DNA of 64,000 nt from JAEKNW01 sp963678375. Its GTDB lineage: Bacteria > Cloacimonadota > Cloacimonadia > Cloacimonadales > JAFGVF01. The notes beneath the pieces are model-generated. The model was not told the origin of the DNA, searched no databases, and saw only the letters and a program-made list of their open reading frames with translations. Shown piece after piece: positions 40,711 through 48,778 of this stretch. The DNA is taken from positions 682,001 through 746,000 of the forward strand of contig OY782831.1 of assembly GCA_963678375.2 (NCBI GenBank). The letters are read 5' to 3'. The translations under genes and the position numbers were made by a program. The first letter of the stretch is position 1. The number at the start of each line of letters is the position of its first letter.

Positions 40711-40900
40711 TAAATTCCCCTCTTAGGCCTGTGAGGGCGTAGCTTTATGCGAAGACTCAAGGGGTGGCTTGGTATTCCCAAGACGGGGTGGTTCTTCCTC
40801 TTAATCCCCCTCAGCGAGGGGGACACAGGGGGTGTTTCCTTAGTGCAATTCGTGTAATTAGCCTGGGTTGGCATAGCTTTAGCGACGCCACCTGGATAGA
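40711..40900. repeat. Composite repeat array between terminase and portal genes
   Basis: Four repeat types in a row: AATTCCCCTCTTAGGCCTGTG with GAGGGCGTAGCTTTATGCGA, the GGGGTGGCTTGG...GGGGTGGTT unit, the AATCCCCCTCAGCGAGGGGG unit, and a TTGGCATAGCTTTAGCGACG unit. The AGCTTTAGCGA motif also occurs near the rRNA operon (7949-7960). No gene. Confidence 0.75.
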
Positions 40901-40923
40901 TTAATAATATTAAAGGAGAAAAA

Positions 40924-43677
40924 ATGAATATACTTGATTTATTTAAAAAAACATCAACAACCATCTTAACCCAAACTAAAATTGAGGAAGAAAAACCTCT
41001 TTGGTCAGCTAAAATCACACCTTCAGAAATGGCTTTAGCTCTGCATAATGCCCATAATGGTAGATTAAAACAGATTAATAGTTTATATGACAGACTTTAT
41101 AAGTTAGATGATAACCTCGCTGGAGATACTGATGTCAGAGTAGAAGCTCTCAAATCAGCTTCTTACACTCTCCCTGAAGGACTCTCAAAACAACAACAAG
41201 ACTTCTTCACTTCTTTCTTGGATAGCTTTTTTCCAGTCCTCATTGACCAGGCTCTTGATTTAAAGCTAACAGGTTCTCTTTTTCGCCAGATTGCCTTTAA
41301 GTTGGAAAACAATCTTTATACCATAGACAAATTCATAGAATACAAAAACCTCGATTTGAGGGCTGAAAATTCTGAATTGGTCTTATATCTTGAAGAAGAG
41401 GAGAAAAGCCTCACAGATGATAAGTTTGTGCGTCTATATCAAAATTATTCTGTATATGAGTCTATTATCAAATATTACACTTTCTTTTCCTTTGCTCTCA
41501 ACAATTGGGCTTCCTTTGTTGAAACTTATGGAAAGCCTATCAGAATTGGAAAGTATAAACCAGGTTCAACACAGGAAGAAAAGAACTTACTCAAGTCTAT
41601 GGTCAAAAACCTAGGCACTGACTTAGGAGCTGTTATCTCTGAAAATACTCTAATTGAGTTCGCAGACTTTAAAAACACTTCAGCAAATGCTAATCTCTAC
41701 GCAACTCTTTTAGACTTCTGTAAAAAATCAATCTCTAAAAGAATACTTGGCCAAACTCTCACAACTAATACTGAAAAGACAGGTTCCTATGCTCAAGCTA
41801 AGGTTCATAACATGGTTAGACAGGATATCCTCCAGGCTGACATCAGAGATTGCTCTAAGTATATCTCTTATATCTGTTCCAGGTTAAACAGATTAAACTT
41901 CGCTGACCAAGATATTAAAGTAACTCTTACTATCCCTGAACATGTTGATTTAAACACTAAGATAAACATAGATACTCAACTAAACAATATCATCGAAATA
42001 GAACCTGATTATTGGTACACCACTTATGGCATCCCTGTACCAAAGTCTGGTGCAAAACTAAAGGAGGTTGCATCTCAGCTCTTCCCTTTTCAGAATAGGG
42101 TAGTGGTTAATTCCCCTCAAAGGAGGGGTACATCCTACGAAGCTTCAGCGAAGTATGATGCCTTCGAAGAAGCCACGGTGGTCTCTTCAAAGTCCCCTTC
42201 AGGGGATTTAGGGGCTTCCCTCAAACAGCTAATAAAAATCAAATCTCAAATCAAAGAAGCCAAGTCATTCAAAGATATAGAAAATATGTCTTATCCTAAA
42301 GACCTCTATTTAACCTATGCTAATGAGATGTATCAAACACTTCTTAAAGAATACTATAAGCTAAGAAAAGCTTCTCTAAAGAAGAAAGCTTCCTCGTCAA
42401 TTCCCCTCTACGGAGGGGTGGACGGTACTCCGGACGGGGTGGTTAATTCCCCTCAACGGAGGGGTACATCCTACGAAGCTTCAGCGAAGTATGATGCCTT
42501 CGTGCCTTCGTGTGAGGTCTCTTCAAAGTCCCCTTCAGGGGATTTAGGGGCTGACTACAACTTCGAAATAGACTGGACCCTAAAAGACACCCAAGCTTTA
42601 AATGCTTTCCGGGCAGAAACCTTTATCGTAGCAGGAGTAACTTCCGAAACAATGCTTGATATGATTAAGTCTGAAGCTGAAAAAGCCTTTACTGAAGGTA
42701 CTACCTTTCAAGAATTTAAGGAAAACCTCAAGCTAAAAGGTTTCGAACCTGAAAATCCTCATTACCTGAAGACTAATTTTAACCAGGCCATTAAATCAGC
42801 TCGAGCAGCTGCAGACTGGAAAAACATCCAAGACCTCAAGGAAATCTTCCCTTATCTCCGTTATGTTACCATGCAAGATGACGCTGTCAGGGATGAACAT
42901 AAACCCTTGGATGGTATAGTCAGACATGTAGATGATGCTTTCTGGGATGAATACTATCCTCCTAATGGCTGGGGTTGTCGTTGTGGTAAAGAACAACTAA
43001 CTGAAGAAGAAGCAAACGGAGACCCTGGACTCAAGAGAGATGTTCCTCCTGATTCAAATGTTAAAGAAGAATTTAAACGTAATGTAGGCAAAGACAACTC
43101 TCTCTTTGGAGACTGGTTAGGCTGTGAAGATGCTAAAAACATCTCTATTTTATATCCGGAAATGTCTATCAGAAGCAAGCGTTTGCACATCTACAACTCT
43201 GCTAAAAAGCACTGTCCAGACCTCTATACTAAATCCTACAAAGACTTAGATCTACGGGATTGGAAAGAGATGCCTGAAAATAAACTACCAAAACTTCATA
43301 ACACTGATGGAAAATCAAAAGAGGAACTACTAAAAGAATACTCTGAATATCTTGGCAATAGAACTGTTGCTGGTTATAATGATACACCAATATTCCTTGA
43401 TAAAGGCAAAGCGGATAAGTTCTTAAAAGAGACCTACACTGCCAAAGATATCCGAGGAAGAATGAAATATATAAATGCTATTGATGAAGTCCTTGTTAAA
43501 CCTGATGAAGTCTGGCTTGATAAGGATAAAAGTCGCGTTAGATATTATAAGAAATACTCAAAAAATATTGTTCTTGTTGTTGATATAAACAATGGAGAAT
43601 ACGAGTATTTTAACATTGTTGTTATCGGTAAAGATAAAGAAATGGATAGACTTAGAAAAGGCTTCTTAATAAAATAA
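40924..43677 (+). CDS. Portal (Mu gp29/DUF935) - F head morphogenesis - C-terminal nuclease-like fusion
   Basis: 917 residues. Residues ~1-390 are the DUF935 portal (SAKITPSEMALALHNAHNGR). Residues ~545-745 are a Mu F/SPP1 gp7-like domain ending in DEHKPLDGIVRHVDDAFWDE then YYPPNGWGCRCG. Residues ~800-917 (NAIDEVLVKPDEVWLDKDKS, KNIVLVVDINNGEYEYFNIV) resemble the PBECR/barnase-EndoU-type domains found behind F proteins, so it may be a virion-borne RNase. Two repeat-derived segments (residues ~395-431 and ~492-543, NSPQRRGTSYEASAKYDAF in each) interrupt linkers without breaking the frame. In Mu, gp29 and gp30 are separate. Confidence 0.85.
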   Translation: MNILDLFKKTSTTILTQTKIEEEKPLWSAKITPSEMALALHNAHNGRLKQINSLYDRLYKLDDNLAGDTDVRVEALKSASYTLPEGLSKQQQDFFTSFLDSFFPVLIDQALDLKLTGSLFRQIAFKLENNLYTIDKFIEYKNLDLRAENSELVLYLEEEEKSLTDDKFVRLYQNYSVYESIIKYYTFFSFALNNWASFVETYGKPIRIGKYKPGSTQEEKNLLKSMVKNLGTDLGAVISENTLIEFADFKNTSANANLYATLLDFCKKSISKRILGQTLTTNTEKTGSYAQAKVHNMVRQDILQADIRDCSKYISYICSRLNRLNFADQDIKVTLTIPEHVDLNTKINIDTQLNNIIEIEPDYWYTTYGIPVPKSGAKLKEVASQLFPFQNRVVVNSPQRRGTSYEASAKYDAFEEATVVSSKSPSGDLGASLKQLIKIKSQIKEAKSFKDIENMSYPKDLYLTYANEMYQTLLKEYYKLRKASLKKKASSSIPLYGGVDGTPDGVVNSPQRRGTSYEASAKYDAFVPSCEVSSKSPSGDLGADYNFEIDWTLKDTQALNAFRAETFIVAGVTSETMLDMIKSEAEKAFTEGTTFQEFKENLKLKGFEPENPHYLKTNFNQAIKSARAAADWKNIQDLKEIFPYLRYVTMQDDAVRDEHKPLDGIVRHVDDAFWDEYYPPNGWGCRCGKEQLTEEEANGDPGLKRDVPPDSNVKEEFKRNVGKDNSLFGDWLGCEDAKNISILYPEMSIRSKRLHIYNSAKKHCPDLYTKSYKDLDLRDWKEMPENKLPKLHNTDGKSKEELLKEYSEYLGNRTVAGYNDTPIFLDKGKADKFLKETYTAKDIRGRMKYINAIDEVLVKPDEVWLDKDKSRVRYYKKYSKNIVLVVDINNGEYEYFNIVVIGKDKEMDRLRKGFLIK
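42106..42216. repeat. In-frame repeat inside the portal/F gene, copy 1
   Basis: AATTCCCCTCAAAGGAGGGG, ACGAAGCTTCAGCGAAGTATG and AGTCCCCTTCAGGGGATTTA in sequence; 37 codons long. Repeated almost unchanged at 42442-42552. It translates as NSPQRRGTSYEASAKYDAF and on. Confidence 0.85.
42398..42552. repeat. In-frame repeat inside the portal/F gene, copy 2 (with extra unit)
   Basis: An AATTCCCCTCTACGGAGGGG...GGGGTGGTT unit (42398-42443) followed by a near copy of 42106-42216. About 52 codons in frame, between the portal and F domains. Confidence 0.85.
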
Positions 43678-43684
43678 ACATATA

Positions 43685-43722
43685 AAAAAAAGAGGTGCTA
43701 TAATTTAGTACCTCTTTAACTT
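43685..43722. terminator. Bidirectional terminator after the packaging operon
   Basis: AGAGGTGCTA-TAATT-TAGTACCTCT (10 bp, one G-T pair) with A-run before and T-run after. It ends the rightward operon 15 bases after the portal stop and can end the leftward accessory operon too. Confidence 0.85.
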
Positions 43723-43766
43723 TTGGGGCTAAGCCAAGCCTTAATCACTTGGAAACCGTCCACACC

Positions 43767-43788
43767 AATCAAACGAGGATTAAGCTCT
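43767..43788. repeat. 22-bp direct repeat flanking an accessory cassette, left copy
   Basis: AATCAAACGAGGATTAAGCT (plus CT) here and at 44841-44862. The two copies bracket the small membrane-protein cassette (43818-44692). Confidence 0.8.
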
Positions 43789-43817
43789 TTCTGTGTTTCT
43801 ATTTATATTCTACTATT

Positions 43818-44357
43818 TTAGCAAGCTAAAACTGCATCATTACCAAATTTCTCATGTATCTCACCTAACTGTAATGCTGCATTATTCCGTTCTCTACGTT
43901 TTTCAGATACTAGTTTATATATGTATGGAGTCTTGCTAAACAACATTATAGTTCTACCAGTTTTTGTCATCGCAATTCTTAATAGTAGACTCCTCTTTTT
44001 GCTAATAGCAAATAATGTTGTAGCTATTTCATGCATATACTCTTCATCTTTTTTTATATGATGTTTCGTAACTTCACATTCTTCTTTAACAATATCTTTA
44101 ATAAGGCTGTTCATGTACCTATTTAGTTTAACTATATCAAAATAGGGTTTATTCTGTATTACAAAGTCAACCATATCAAGAGATTCAAATAAAACATCAT
44201 TTTCCTTCTCAGTAGCAATACTATATATTATTCTACTACGAATATTATCAAAAATCTCCATATCAAGAGATTCTCTAATTCGCCTGTAATATATATATAT
44301 TCCTATAATTAGAACTAAAGAAATAGCAATTGTCAAAAGTCCTAAAATCTCTAACAT
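43818..44357 (-). CDS. Accessory membrane-anchored protein of unknown function
   Basis: 179 residues with one N-terminal membrane helix (~3-24, EILGLLTIAISLVLIIGIYI) and a basic, mostly helical cytoplasmic part. Not recognised. It is the second gene of a two-gene unit that has its own strong promoter (44663-44692) and a terminator at 43685-43722, the arrangement of a lysogenic-conversion cassette (moron). Confidence 0.65.
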   Translation of the reverse strand: MLEILGLLTIAISLVLIIGIYIYYRRIRESLDMEIFDNIRSRIIYSIATEKENDVLFESLDMVDFVIQNKPYFDIVKLNRYMNSLIKDIVKEECEVTKHHIKKDEEYMHEIATTLFAISKKRSLLLRIAMTKTGRTIMLFSKTPYIYKLVSEKRRERNNAALQLGEIHEKFGNDAVLAC

Positions 44358-44385
44358 TATTTAACTCCTTACTCATTACCTTAAC

Positions 44386-44628
44386 TTACTTTTTTTTCTT
44401 TTTCTCACGATCTAAAACAATGTCCTGAAACTTATCTCGTTGTTTCTTTGCATCTTTTAAATGCCTTTTATAACTCGATATTGCTCCTAGGTTGGCAAAG
44501 AATACCATAATAAAGGCTATTATTAATCCAATGCAAGCGATAAAAAGACCAACCACAATACCCCAGCTATTAGGGGCATCTTTCAATGTTATTATCGCAC
44601 AAGATAATTCCGTTATAGCATCTGACAT
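44386..44628 (-). CDS. Accessory small membrane protein
   Basis: 80 residues, one long hydrophobic helix (~22-50, IVVGLFIACIGLIIAFIMVF) and a highly charged C-terminus ending in a lysine run. Not recognised. First gene of the two-gene accessory unit; a sigma70-type promoter lies 35-60 bases upstream. Could act in superinfection exclusion, as many small phage membrane proteins do; this is speculation. Confidence 0.6.
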   Translation of the reverse strand: MSDAITELSCAIITLKDAPNSWGIVVGLFIACIGLIIAFIMVFFANLGAISSYKRHLKDAKKQRDKFQDIVLDREKKKKK

Positions 44629-44662
44629 ATTACCTCTACTTATAAAATAATTACTTCTAAAA

Positions 44663-44692
44663 ATTATACCAACATATCCTAATTCATGTCAA
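44663..44692 (-). promoter_or_regulatory. Consensus promoter of the small membrane-protein cassette
   Basis: Minus strand TTGACA (44687-44692), 18-bp spacer, TATAAT (44663-44668). Both boxes are perfect, so expression in the lysogen is likely. Confidence 0.75.
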
Positions 44693-44840
44693 TTCTTAGT
44701 CTTAGATTAATGGTGTCAAGTTATTTTTTTTCTTGTACGAAATATCTTTTTATTTTATATATTTATTTTAAAACTATAATCTGTCATATCATTTTCCATT
44801 CAGATAGATTCATCAGAAATATCTCTACCTAGGTTTTCCA

Positions 44841-44862
44841 AATCAAACGAGGATTAAGCTCT
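44841..44862. repeat. 22-bp direct repeat flanking an accessory cassette, right copy
   Basis: Exact second copy of the repeat at 43767-43788. The 44693-44948 stretch around it holds no gene; a short hairpin CTGGGA/TCCCAG (44920-44940) follows the membrane protein gene at 44949. Confidence 0.8.
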
Positions 44863-44948
44863 CTCGGTACTTATATTTTATATCTTAATCAATTTCTTAA
44901 CTTTAGCAAGATTAGTTCACTGGGAAACTCTAAATCCCAGGCGACACC

Positions 44949-45416
44949 TTATACTTTCCCTTTATCCTCATTGATTACCTTATCAACTATATCGTTATTT
45001 AATTTCTGAATTTTAATAAAATTTATGATGAAATATATAATTGAATAGATTATTAACAAGCAAAGAAAAACTGACCAATTAAAATTAAACTCGTATTTTG
45101 AAATATGTAGAGTAGTTAAGTATAACTCACTCTTACGTAAATAATAATCAATTACATAGCAAAAGGTAACAATAGTGAAATATTGCAGGAATGAGTCTCT
45201 TACAGCGTTTAGATTATCTCTAATCTTGTGTAAATATTTTTTATTTTTTATTTCAGCAAAACTAAAAGTTACTATTAAACCAAGTCCAACTGAAAACATA
45301 ATTCCAGCAACTGTGAATATGGTATTAATAAAAAAATCATCAATTTTAACAGGAAATAAATTCGAGATTATTAAGAATAAAAATATTATAAATAAAAATC
45401 TAAATATTGTTTTCAT
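44949..45416 (-). CDS. Four-helix membrane protein, RexB-like in layout
   Basis: 155 residues with four hydrophobic helices at about 3-22, 29-53, 76-93 and 111-133, and short charged loops (EIKNKKYLHKIRDNLN). Lambda RexB is 144 residues with four helices, and like here its gene follows that of a ~280-310-residue soluble partner. The start overlaps the end of the upstream gene by 17 bases. It may form an ion channel that aborts infection; the similarity is of plan, not of clear sequence motifs. Confidence 0.5.
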   Translation of the reverse strand: MKTIFRFLFIIFLFLIISNLFPVKIDDFFINTIFTVAGIMFSVGLGLIVTFSFAEIKNKKYLHKIRDNLNAVRDSFLQYFTIVTFCYVIDYYLRKSELYLTTLHISKYEFNFNWSVFLCLLIIYSIIYFIINFIKIQKLNNDIVDKVINEDKGKV

Positions 45417-46332
45417 TCAACAACTCCAACAAAAACTTTTCCATTTCTTGATAAAGTTCAGGCTCATTAATTTTATTAGTTTCAGTTAGTTCTATCTCAA
45501 CAGATTTAACCCTGAGAATTTCACTTCCTTTGATTCTTCCACCTTTTTTGGTAATAAATGAAACATCATCAGTCTCACTGATTGGTTTCATATAAGCACC
45601 CATCATTTTTTGATAATCTTCGACTGACATTTTCGTCGGTTTCTTAAATTTAATAGATAGTTCAGCAGAGATGATATCTTGTTCTAGAATATCATCTAAA
45701 GAACCTGTATCATCTATTAAACTTGATAACACCTCTCTTTTTATATTGGTTATTTTTCGTTCATGAGTATCTTTTGGAGCGTTGAAAAGAACTGAATTGT
45801 CTTTTACTGTTATCTTCTTTATGTCTGCTAATTTCGTCTCCACATTACATACGATTTTAGGAGTAATTTCATAATATTTTGCACCTCTTTCTTCATCCAA
45901 ATACCAATTTAAATAAACCTGTAATCTCTTTATAGGGATGTTTCCTTGAAGATTTGTAATAACATAATCTTTACTAATTAAAAAATAATAATGATTTCTA
46001 TAAATAATGGAGGAAGTAGCATCAATTTTTCCTAGATCGAATATAGAAAATGTCTCCTTCTGTAATAATGTTTCTGGTATATTAGGGACATCTTCAGAAT
46101 GAGTTATTCTTAAAACTACCCCAAAAACATAATCCTTTTTCATCTCGTAGTCAGAGATTAAATCTTCTTCTTTCTTAACATCTTCTTCATTCAATAACAT
46201 TCTTCTTTCTTCAGCCTTGCTTCCAGAAAGTTTCTTTTTCAAGTTATCGAATAAATCACTACTTGCCTTTGTTATTTCATTATTTTCAATATTAAAAGCT
46301 CTTAGTTTTAAAAGTTTAGATTTATTAGACAT
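45400..46332 (-). CDS. Accessory soluble protein, RexA- or DUF4747-like in layout
   Basis: 310 residues, charged, no membrane helix or clear enzyme motif. The order of beta-rich middle (YYFLISKDYVITNL, YYEITPKIVCNVETKLADIK) and later strands (ELSIKFKKPTKMSVEDYQKM, SEILRVKSVEIELTE) resembles RexA/DUF4747-type proteins, weakly. It overlaps a four-helix membrane protein gene by 17 bases and has its own promoter (46365-46393) and RBS GGAGG. A two-gene abortive-infection or exclusion system is the best guess; homology is not proven. Confidence 0.45.
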   Translation of the reverse strand: MSNKSKLLKLRAFNIENNEITKASSDLFDNLKKKLSGSKAEERRMLLNEEDVKKEEDLISDYEMKKDYVFGVVLRITHSEDVPNIPETLLQKETFSIFDLGKIDATSSIIYRNHYYFLISKDYVITNLQGNIPIKRLQVYLNWYLDEERGAKYYEITPKIVCNVETKLADIKKITVKDNSVLFNAPKDTHERKITNIKREVLSSLIDDTGSLDDILEQDIISAELSIKFKKPTKMSVEDYQKMMGAYMKPISETDDVSFITKKGGRIKGSEILRVKSVEIELTETNKINEPELYQEMEKFLLELLNENNI

Positions 46333-46364
46333 GTTATTCCTCCATTGATTTTTTATTTATTATC

Positions 46365-46393
46365 AAAATAAGTATCGGATGTTTAAAAGTCAA
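46365..46393 (-). promoter_or_regulatory. Candidate promoter of the RexAB-like cassette
   Basis: Minus strand TTGACT (46388-46393), 17-bp spacer, TATTTT (46365-46370), 30 bases before the start region. The -35 box lies 5 bp from an internal copy of the phage end repeat (46399-46419). Confidence 0.5.
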
Positions 46394-46398
46394 TCTTT

Positions 46399-46419
46399 TT
46401 TCTCATTTATTTTTGCTGA
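46399..46419. repeat. Internal copy of the phage end repeat
   Basis: TTTCTCATTTATTTTTGCTG then A. It differs from the end-array sites at two or three bases and lies 12.7 kb from the left end, next to the accessory cassette promoter. Confidence 0.65.
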
Positions 46420-46444
46420 CTTTCACTTTTCAAATATTTAAGCT

Positions 46445-46492
46445 ATTAATCATTATGATAAGGACATCCATGCCCCTATCATGATGATTAAT
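46445..46492 (-). terminator. 19-bp stem-loop at the end of the early operon
   Basis: ATTAATCATTATGATAAGG (46445-46463) and CCCTATCATGATGATTAAT (46474-46492) pair with two imperfect positions around a 10-base loop. It lies 13 bases after the last early gene. No T-run, so it could be a processing or attenuation structure rather than a simple terminator. Confidence 0.55.
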
Positions 46493-46504
46493 CTCTGTTT
46501 CCTC

Positions 46505-46954
46505 TTAATACCACTCAGGTTCTACAGCTTTCATATCCTCGCCAACTGGCACTATTAATTGTCTGGTTACTCTTGACTCCCTCAAACACTTATTACAGTA
46601 ATACATGCTTGTCTTGGTATACTCGGCCACAAATTTATTAGGAGCCTTATCATCATCTAAATATTTCATATCTTTCTTACTTTCTTTAAATATCCATTCA
46701 CATTCATGAACGCTTGGTGTTTGTGGTTTTGGAGGTGGTATTATCTTAGGCCTTGGTCCAGGGTCTAATCCCCTTTTCCTAAGCTTGAGAAGTCTCTTTA
46801 TTTCTTTGTCTATTTTTTTCTTGTGTTTTAGCTTTGTTTTTGCGTCTTCTATGTCTAACTGAATTTCTAATAATAACTCCTCTAACTTCTTATCTGTCCT
46901 CTCTTTTAGCTTCACTCCATAAACAACTCTTTCTCTAATGTCACTTAATTTCAT
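46505..46954 (-). CDS. Early phage protein with coiled coil and zinc-ribbon-like end
   Basis: 149 residues. Residues ~20-75 are a basic coiled coil (EIQLDIEDAKTKLKHKKKID), then a Pro-rich linker (PRPKIIPPPKPQTP) and a part with HECEW and CNKC that could bind zinc. Function unknown. Last gene of the early operon; it starts on the stop of the gene before it. Confidence 0.65.
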   Translation of the reverse strand: MKLSDIRERVVYGVKLKERTDKKLEELLLEIQLDIEDAKTKLKHKKKIDKEIKRLLKLRKRGLDPGPRPKIIPPPKPQTPSVHECEWIFKESKKDMKYLDDDKAPNKFVAEYTKTSMYYCNKCLRESRVTRQLIVPVGEDMKAVEPEWY

Positions 46955-47424
46955 TATTCCTCCTCATGATCTTCAACAATTAATCTCCCTCCACAATAAG
47001 GGCAATAAGTATAGTCAAGGTCTGATGATTCGCTAACCCTTTCTCCGCACCAAGTTAGCCAAGGATAATCTTCATTTTGTTCTTTATCTCTTACCCAGTG
47101 GCACACACTCCCCCCAGTTTTACTCTTATGATTGCTTATCATTGTATCAAGCGAGTCCTCCATAGCCAGAGACAAAACAAGCAAAATCCTTAAAGCATCT
47201 TCTCTGATAAAAGTGTGATGAACAAATTCATTTCCATTTTTTAGATTTTTCATAAAAATAACTATATTCCCTTCTGCTCCAGGGTCTTTAAATGTTGTTA
47301 TTTCATTATGTTTAGTTGAAAAGCTATATCCTTCAGTTTTATATTCCTTTCCTGCCAATATTACTCTATTTATTTTGGTTATAGTATTCATAAGTTTCTC
47401 TTCTGCTATTTTCTCTCTTTTCAT
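46954..47424 (-). CDS. Early phage protein with C-terminal zinc ribbon
   Basis: 156 residues. The C-terminal part has CHWVRDK, WLTWCGERV and YCPYCGGRL, suggesting a metal-binding ribbon. The N-terminal part (TKHNEITTFKDPGAEGNIVI) is not recognised. It overlaps both neighbours, so it is translated within the early operon. Function unknown. Confidence 0.65.
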   Translation of the reverse strand: MKREKIAEEKLMNTITKINRVILAGKEYKTEGYSFSTKHNEITTFKDPGAEGNIVIFMKNLKNGNEFVHHTFIREDALRILLVLSLAMEDSLDTMISNHKSKTGGSVCHWVRDKEQNEDYPWLTWCGERVSESSDLDYTYCPYCGGRLIVEDHEEE

Positions 47425-47687
47425 CTCTTCCTCCTCCTTATCTTAATATATCTGTGTAAGTTATCTCTCTGTTTGTTCAACTCCACACTTAGATTTCGTA
47501 CATACTTCAGGTCTTTATCTATCCCAGATAACATCTCTTTTAGTTCATCCATAGTCATATTTTCAACTTTCTTAATTTTCTCTTCTTCAATCACCTGACT
47601 AAATCCGTTAAGCACATTACCTTCAGTCTCTTCAATCATTATTTCCCCAGTACATCCTGTCTTTGTTTTATCTTCTTCTTTCATCAT
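47421..47687 (-). CDS. Early phage protein, helical, unknown function
   Basis: 88 residues, acidic first half, coiled-coil second half (MTMDELKEMLSGIDKDLKYV, KQRDNLHRYIKIRRRKR). RBS GGAGG. Overlaps the next gene by 4 bases. Not recognised. Confidence 0.55.
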   Translation of the reverse strand: MMKEEDKTKTGCTGEIMIEETEGNVLNGFSQVIEEEKIKKVENMTMDELKEMLSGIDKDLKYVRNLSVELNKQRDNLHRYIKIRRRKR

Positions 47688-47732
47688 TTCTCCTCCAAAT
47701 TCGTGCTAATTAGTGTAAAAGCTCTTTAACCT

Positions 47733-47882
47733 TCAACTCTTCTTAAATCTCCAAATATCAGCCACTCTTGCTTCAGATAAAAAGAATTCTCCTGCTACAA
47801 TTTTGAAGCAGTCTTTTAACCGAAACCCACTGCCTTTAAGTTCTTTAATCCTAACTCTTATTTTCTTATACTTCTTATTCAC
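47733..47882 (-). CDS. Small basic early protein (49 residues)
   Basis: GTG start at 47882 overlaps the stop of the preceding gene (GTGA), with GGAG upstream. The product contains IRVRIKELKGSGFRLKDCFK and GEFFLSEARVADIWRF, which reads like a small HTH. Too short for most gene finders. Function unknown. Confidence 0.55.
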   Translation of the reverse strand: MNKKYKKIRVRIKELKGSGFRLKDCFKIVAGEFFLSEARVADIWRFKKS

Positions 47883-48067
47883 TTCTTTTTTCTCCAGTAG
47901 TACACATAGTGATAAAGTTCTACATTGCCTGCCACAGCTTTACGTACCTGCTTTTGATGCTCCAAAAAACAGCGTCTGAGGGCACAGAACCTCTTTCTCT
48001 TAGTACTGCACCAACTCTCCTGACAAAGTGGCACCAAGCACCCCACACGCTTTTTATCTGGATTCAT
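47879..48067 (-). CDS. Small Cys-rich early protein
   Basis: 62 residues with CLVPLCQESWC and FCALRRCFLEHQKQV, a likely zinc-binding fold. ATG at 48067 is preceded by GGAGG; the longer open frame upstream runs through a repeat and is not used. Function unknown. Confidence 0.55.
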   Translation of the reverse strand: MNPDKKRVGCLVPLCQESWCSTKRKRFCALRRCFLEHQKQVRKAVAGNVELYHYVYYWRKKK

Positions 48068-48078
48068 TTGCCCTCCAA

Positions 48079-48166
48079 CAATTCCCCTCTTCGGCCTGTG
48101 AGGGCGTAGCTTTATGCGAAGACTCAAGGGGTGGCTTGGTATTTCCAAGACGGGGTGGTTCTTTCC
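48079..48166. repeat. Composite repeat between early genes
   Basis: AATTCCCCTC, GGCCTGTGAGGGCGTAGCTT, ATGCGAAGACTCAAGG, then GGGGTGGCTTGG...GGGGTGGTT. Nearly identical to 40711-40795. Confidence 0.85.
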
Positions 48167-48778
48167 CTACAGTGCTGAAAAATTCAAAGTAATTGATTTC
48201 CAGCTCCCATCTTCTTGCTTTTCTTTGAAGTTAAAATATCTCTTAGTAGAATCAATTCTGATAGCTTCAGAGATTAGATCCATTGCTTCTTGCCATTCAG
48301 GATGATCAATTTTCAATGTTCTAAGTGAGAGAATCTGTTTTACATCAACATTTCCCTTCTTATCTACATTGAAGGCCTTATTTATCAGCATAACAATCTC
48401 TTTGCCTGCATTCTTTACTAAGCTTTTGATATAGTTATCAATCTTAGATTTAGCAATCTGTAGCTTATTATCAAAGCTGATTTTATCACTAATACTAACA
48501 TCAATTCTATGTTTCTCAGCAAAGTCCATTATAACAGCATTACCTTTCCACTTCTCATTATGTTTATGTGCTAAGGAATCTAAGTAATCATCCACCATTT
48601 TTGCTAGTTTGCTTTTGAATGAAGTTAAATCACTTACCAGCTTATCAACATCACTAAAGACTTCAGTTACCAGTTTATCTCTATTCTGATCATCTTTATC
48701 TATATACCTGATTGGTACTTCATAGCCATCAGGATTTATCCATAATTTAGTTCTTCCATCAACTCTTACTTCTGCCAT
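48167..48778 (-). CDS. DUF3164-family early protein
   Basis: 203 residues. The start (RTKLWINPDGYEVPIRYID) and the end (RIDSTKRYFNFKEKQEDGSW) are typical of DUF3164 proteins, which are found in early operons of Mu-like phages. Molecular role not established. One base after the stop of the next upstream gene. Confidence 0.85.
   Translation of the reverse strand: MAEVRVDGRTKLWINPDGYEVPIRYIDKDDQNRDKLVTEVFSDVDKLVSDLTSFKSKLAKMVDDYLDSLAHKHNEKWKGNAVIMDFAEKHRIDVSISDKISFDNKLQIAKSKIDNYIKSLVKNAGKEIVMLINKAFNVDKKGNVDVKQILSLRTLKIDHPEWQEAMDLISEAIRIDSTKRYFNFKEKQEDGSWKSITLNFSAL

Noticed and set aside
40659..41018. Minus-strand open frame across the terminase-portal junction
   Set aside because: Opposite strand to two real genes and mostly repeat-derived (ETPPVSPSLRG).
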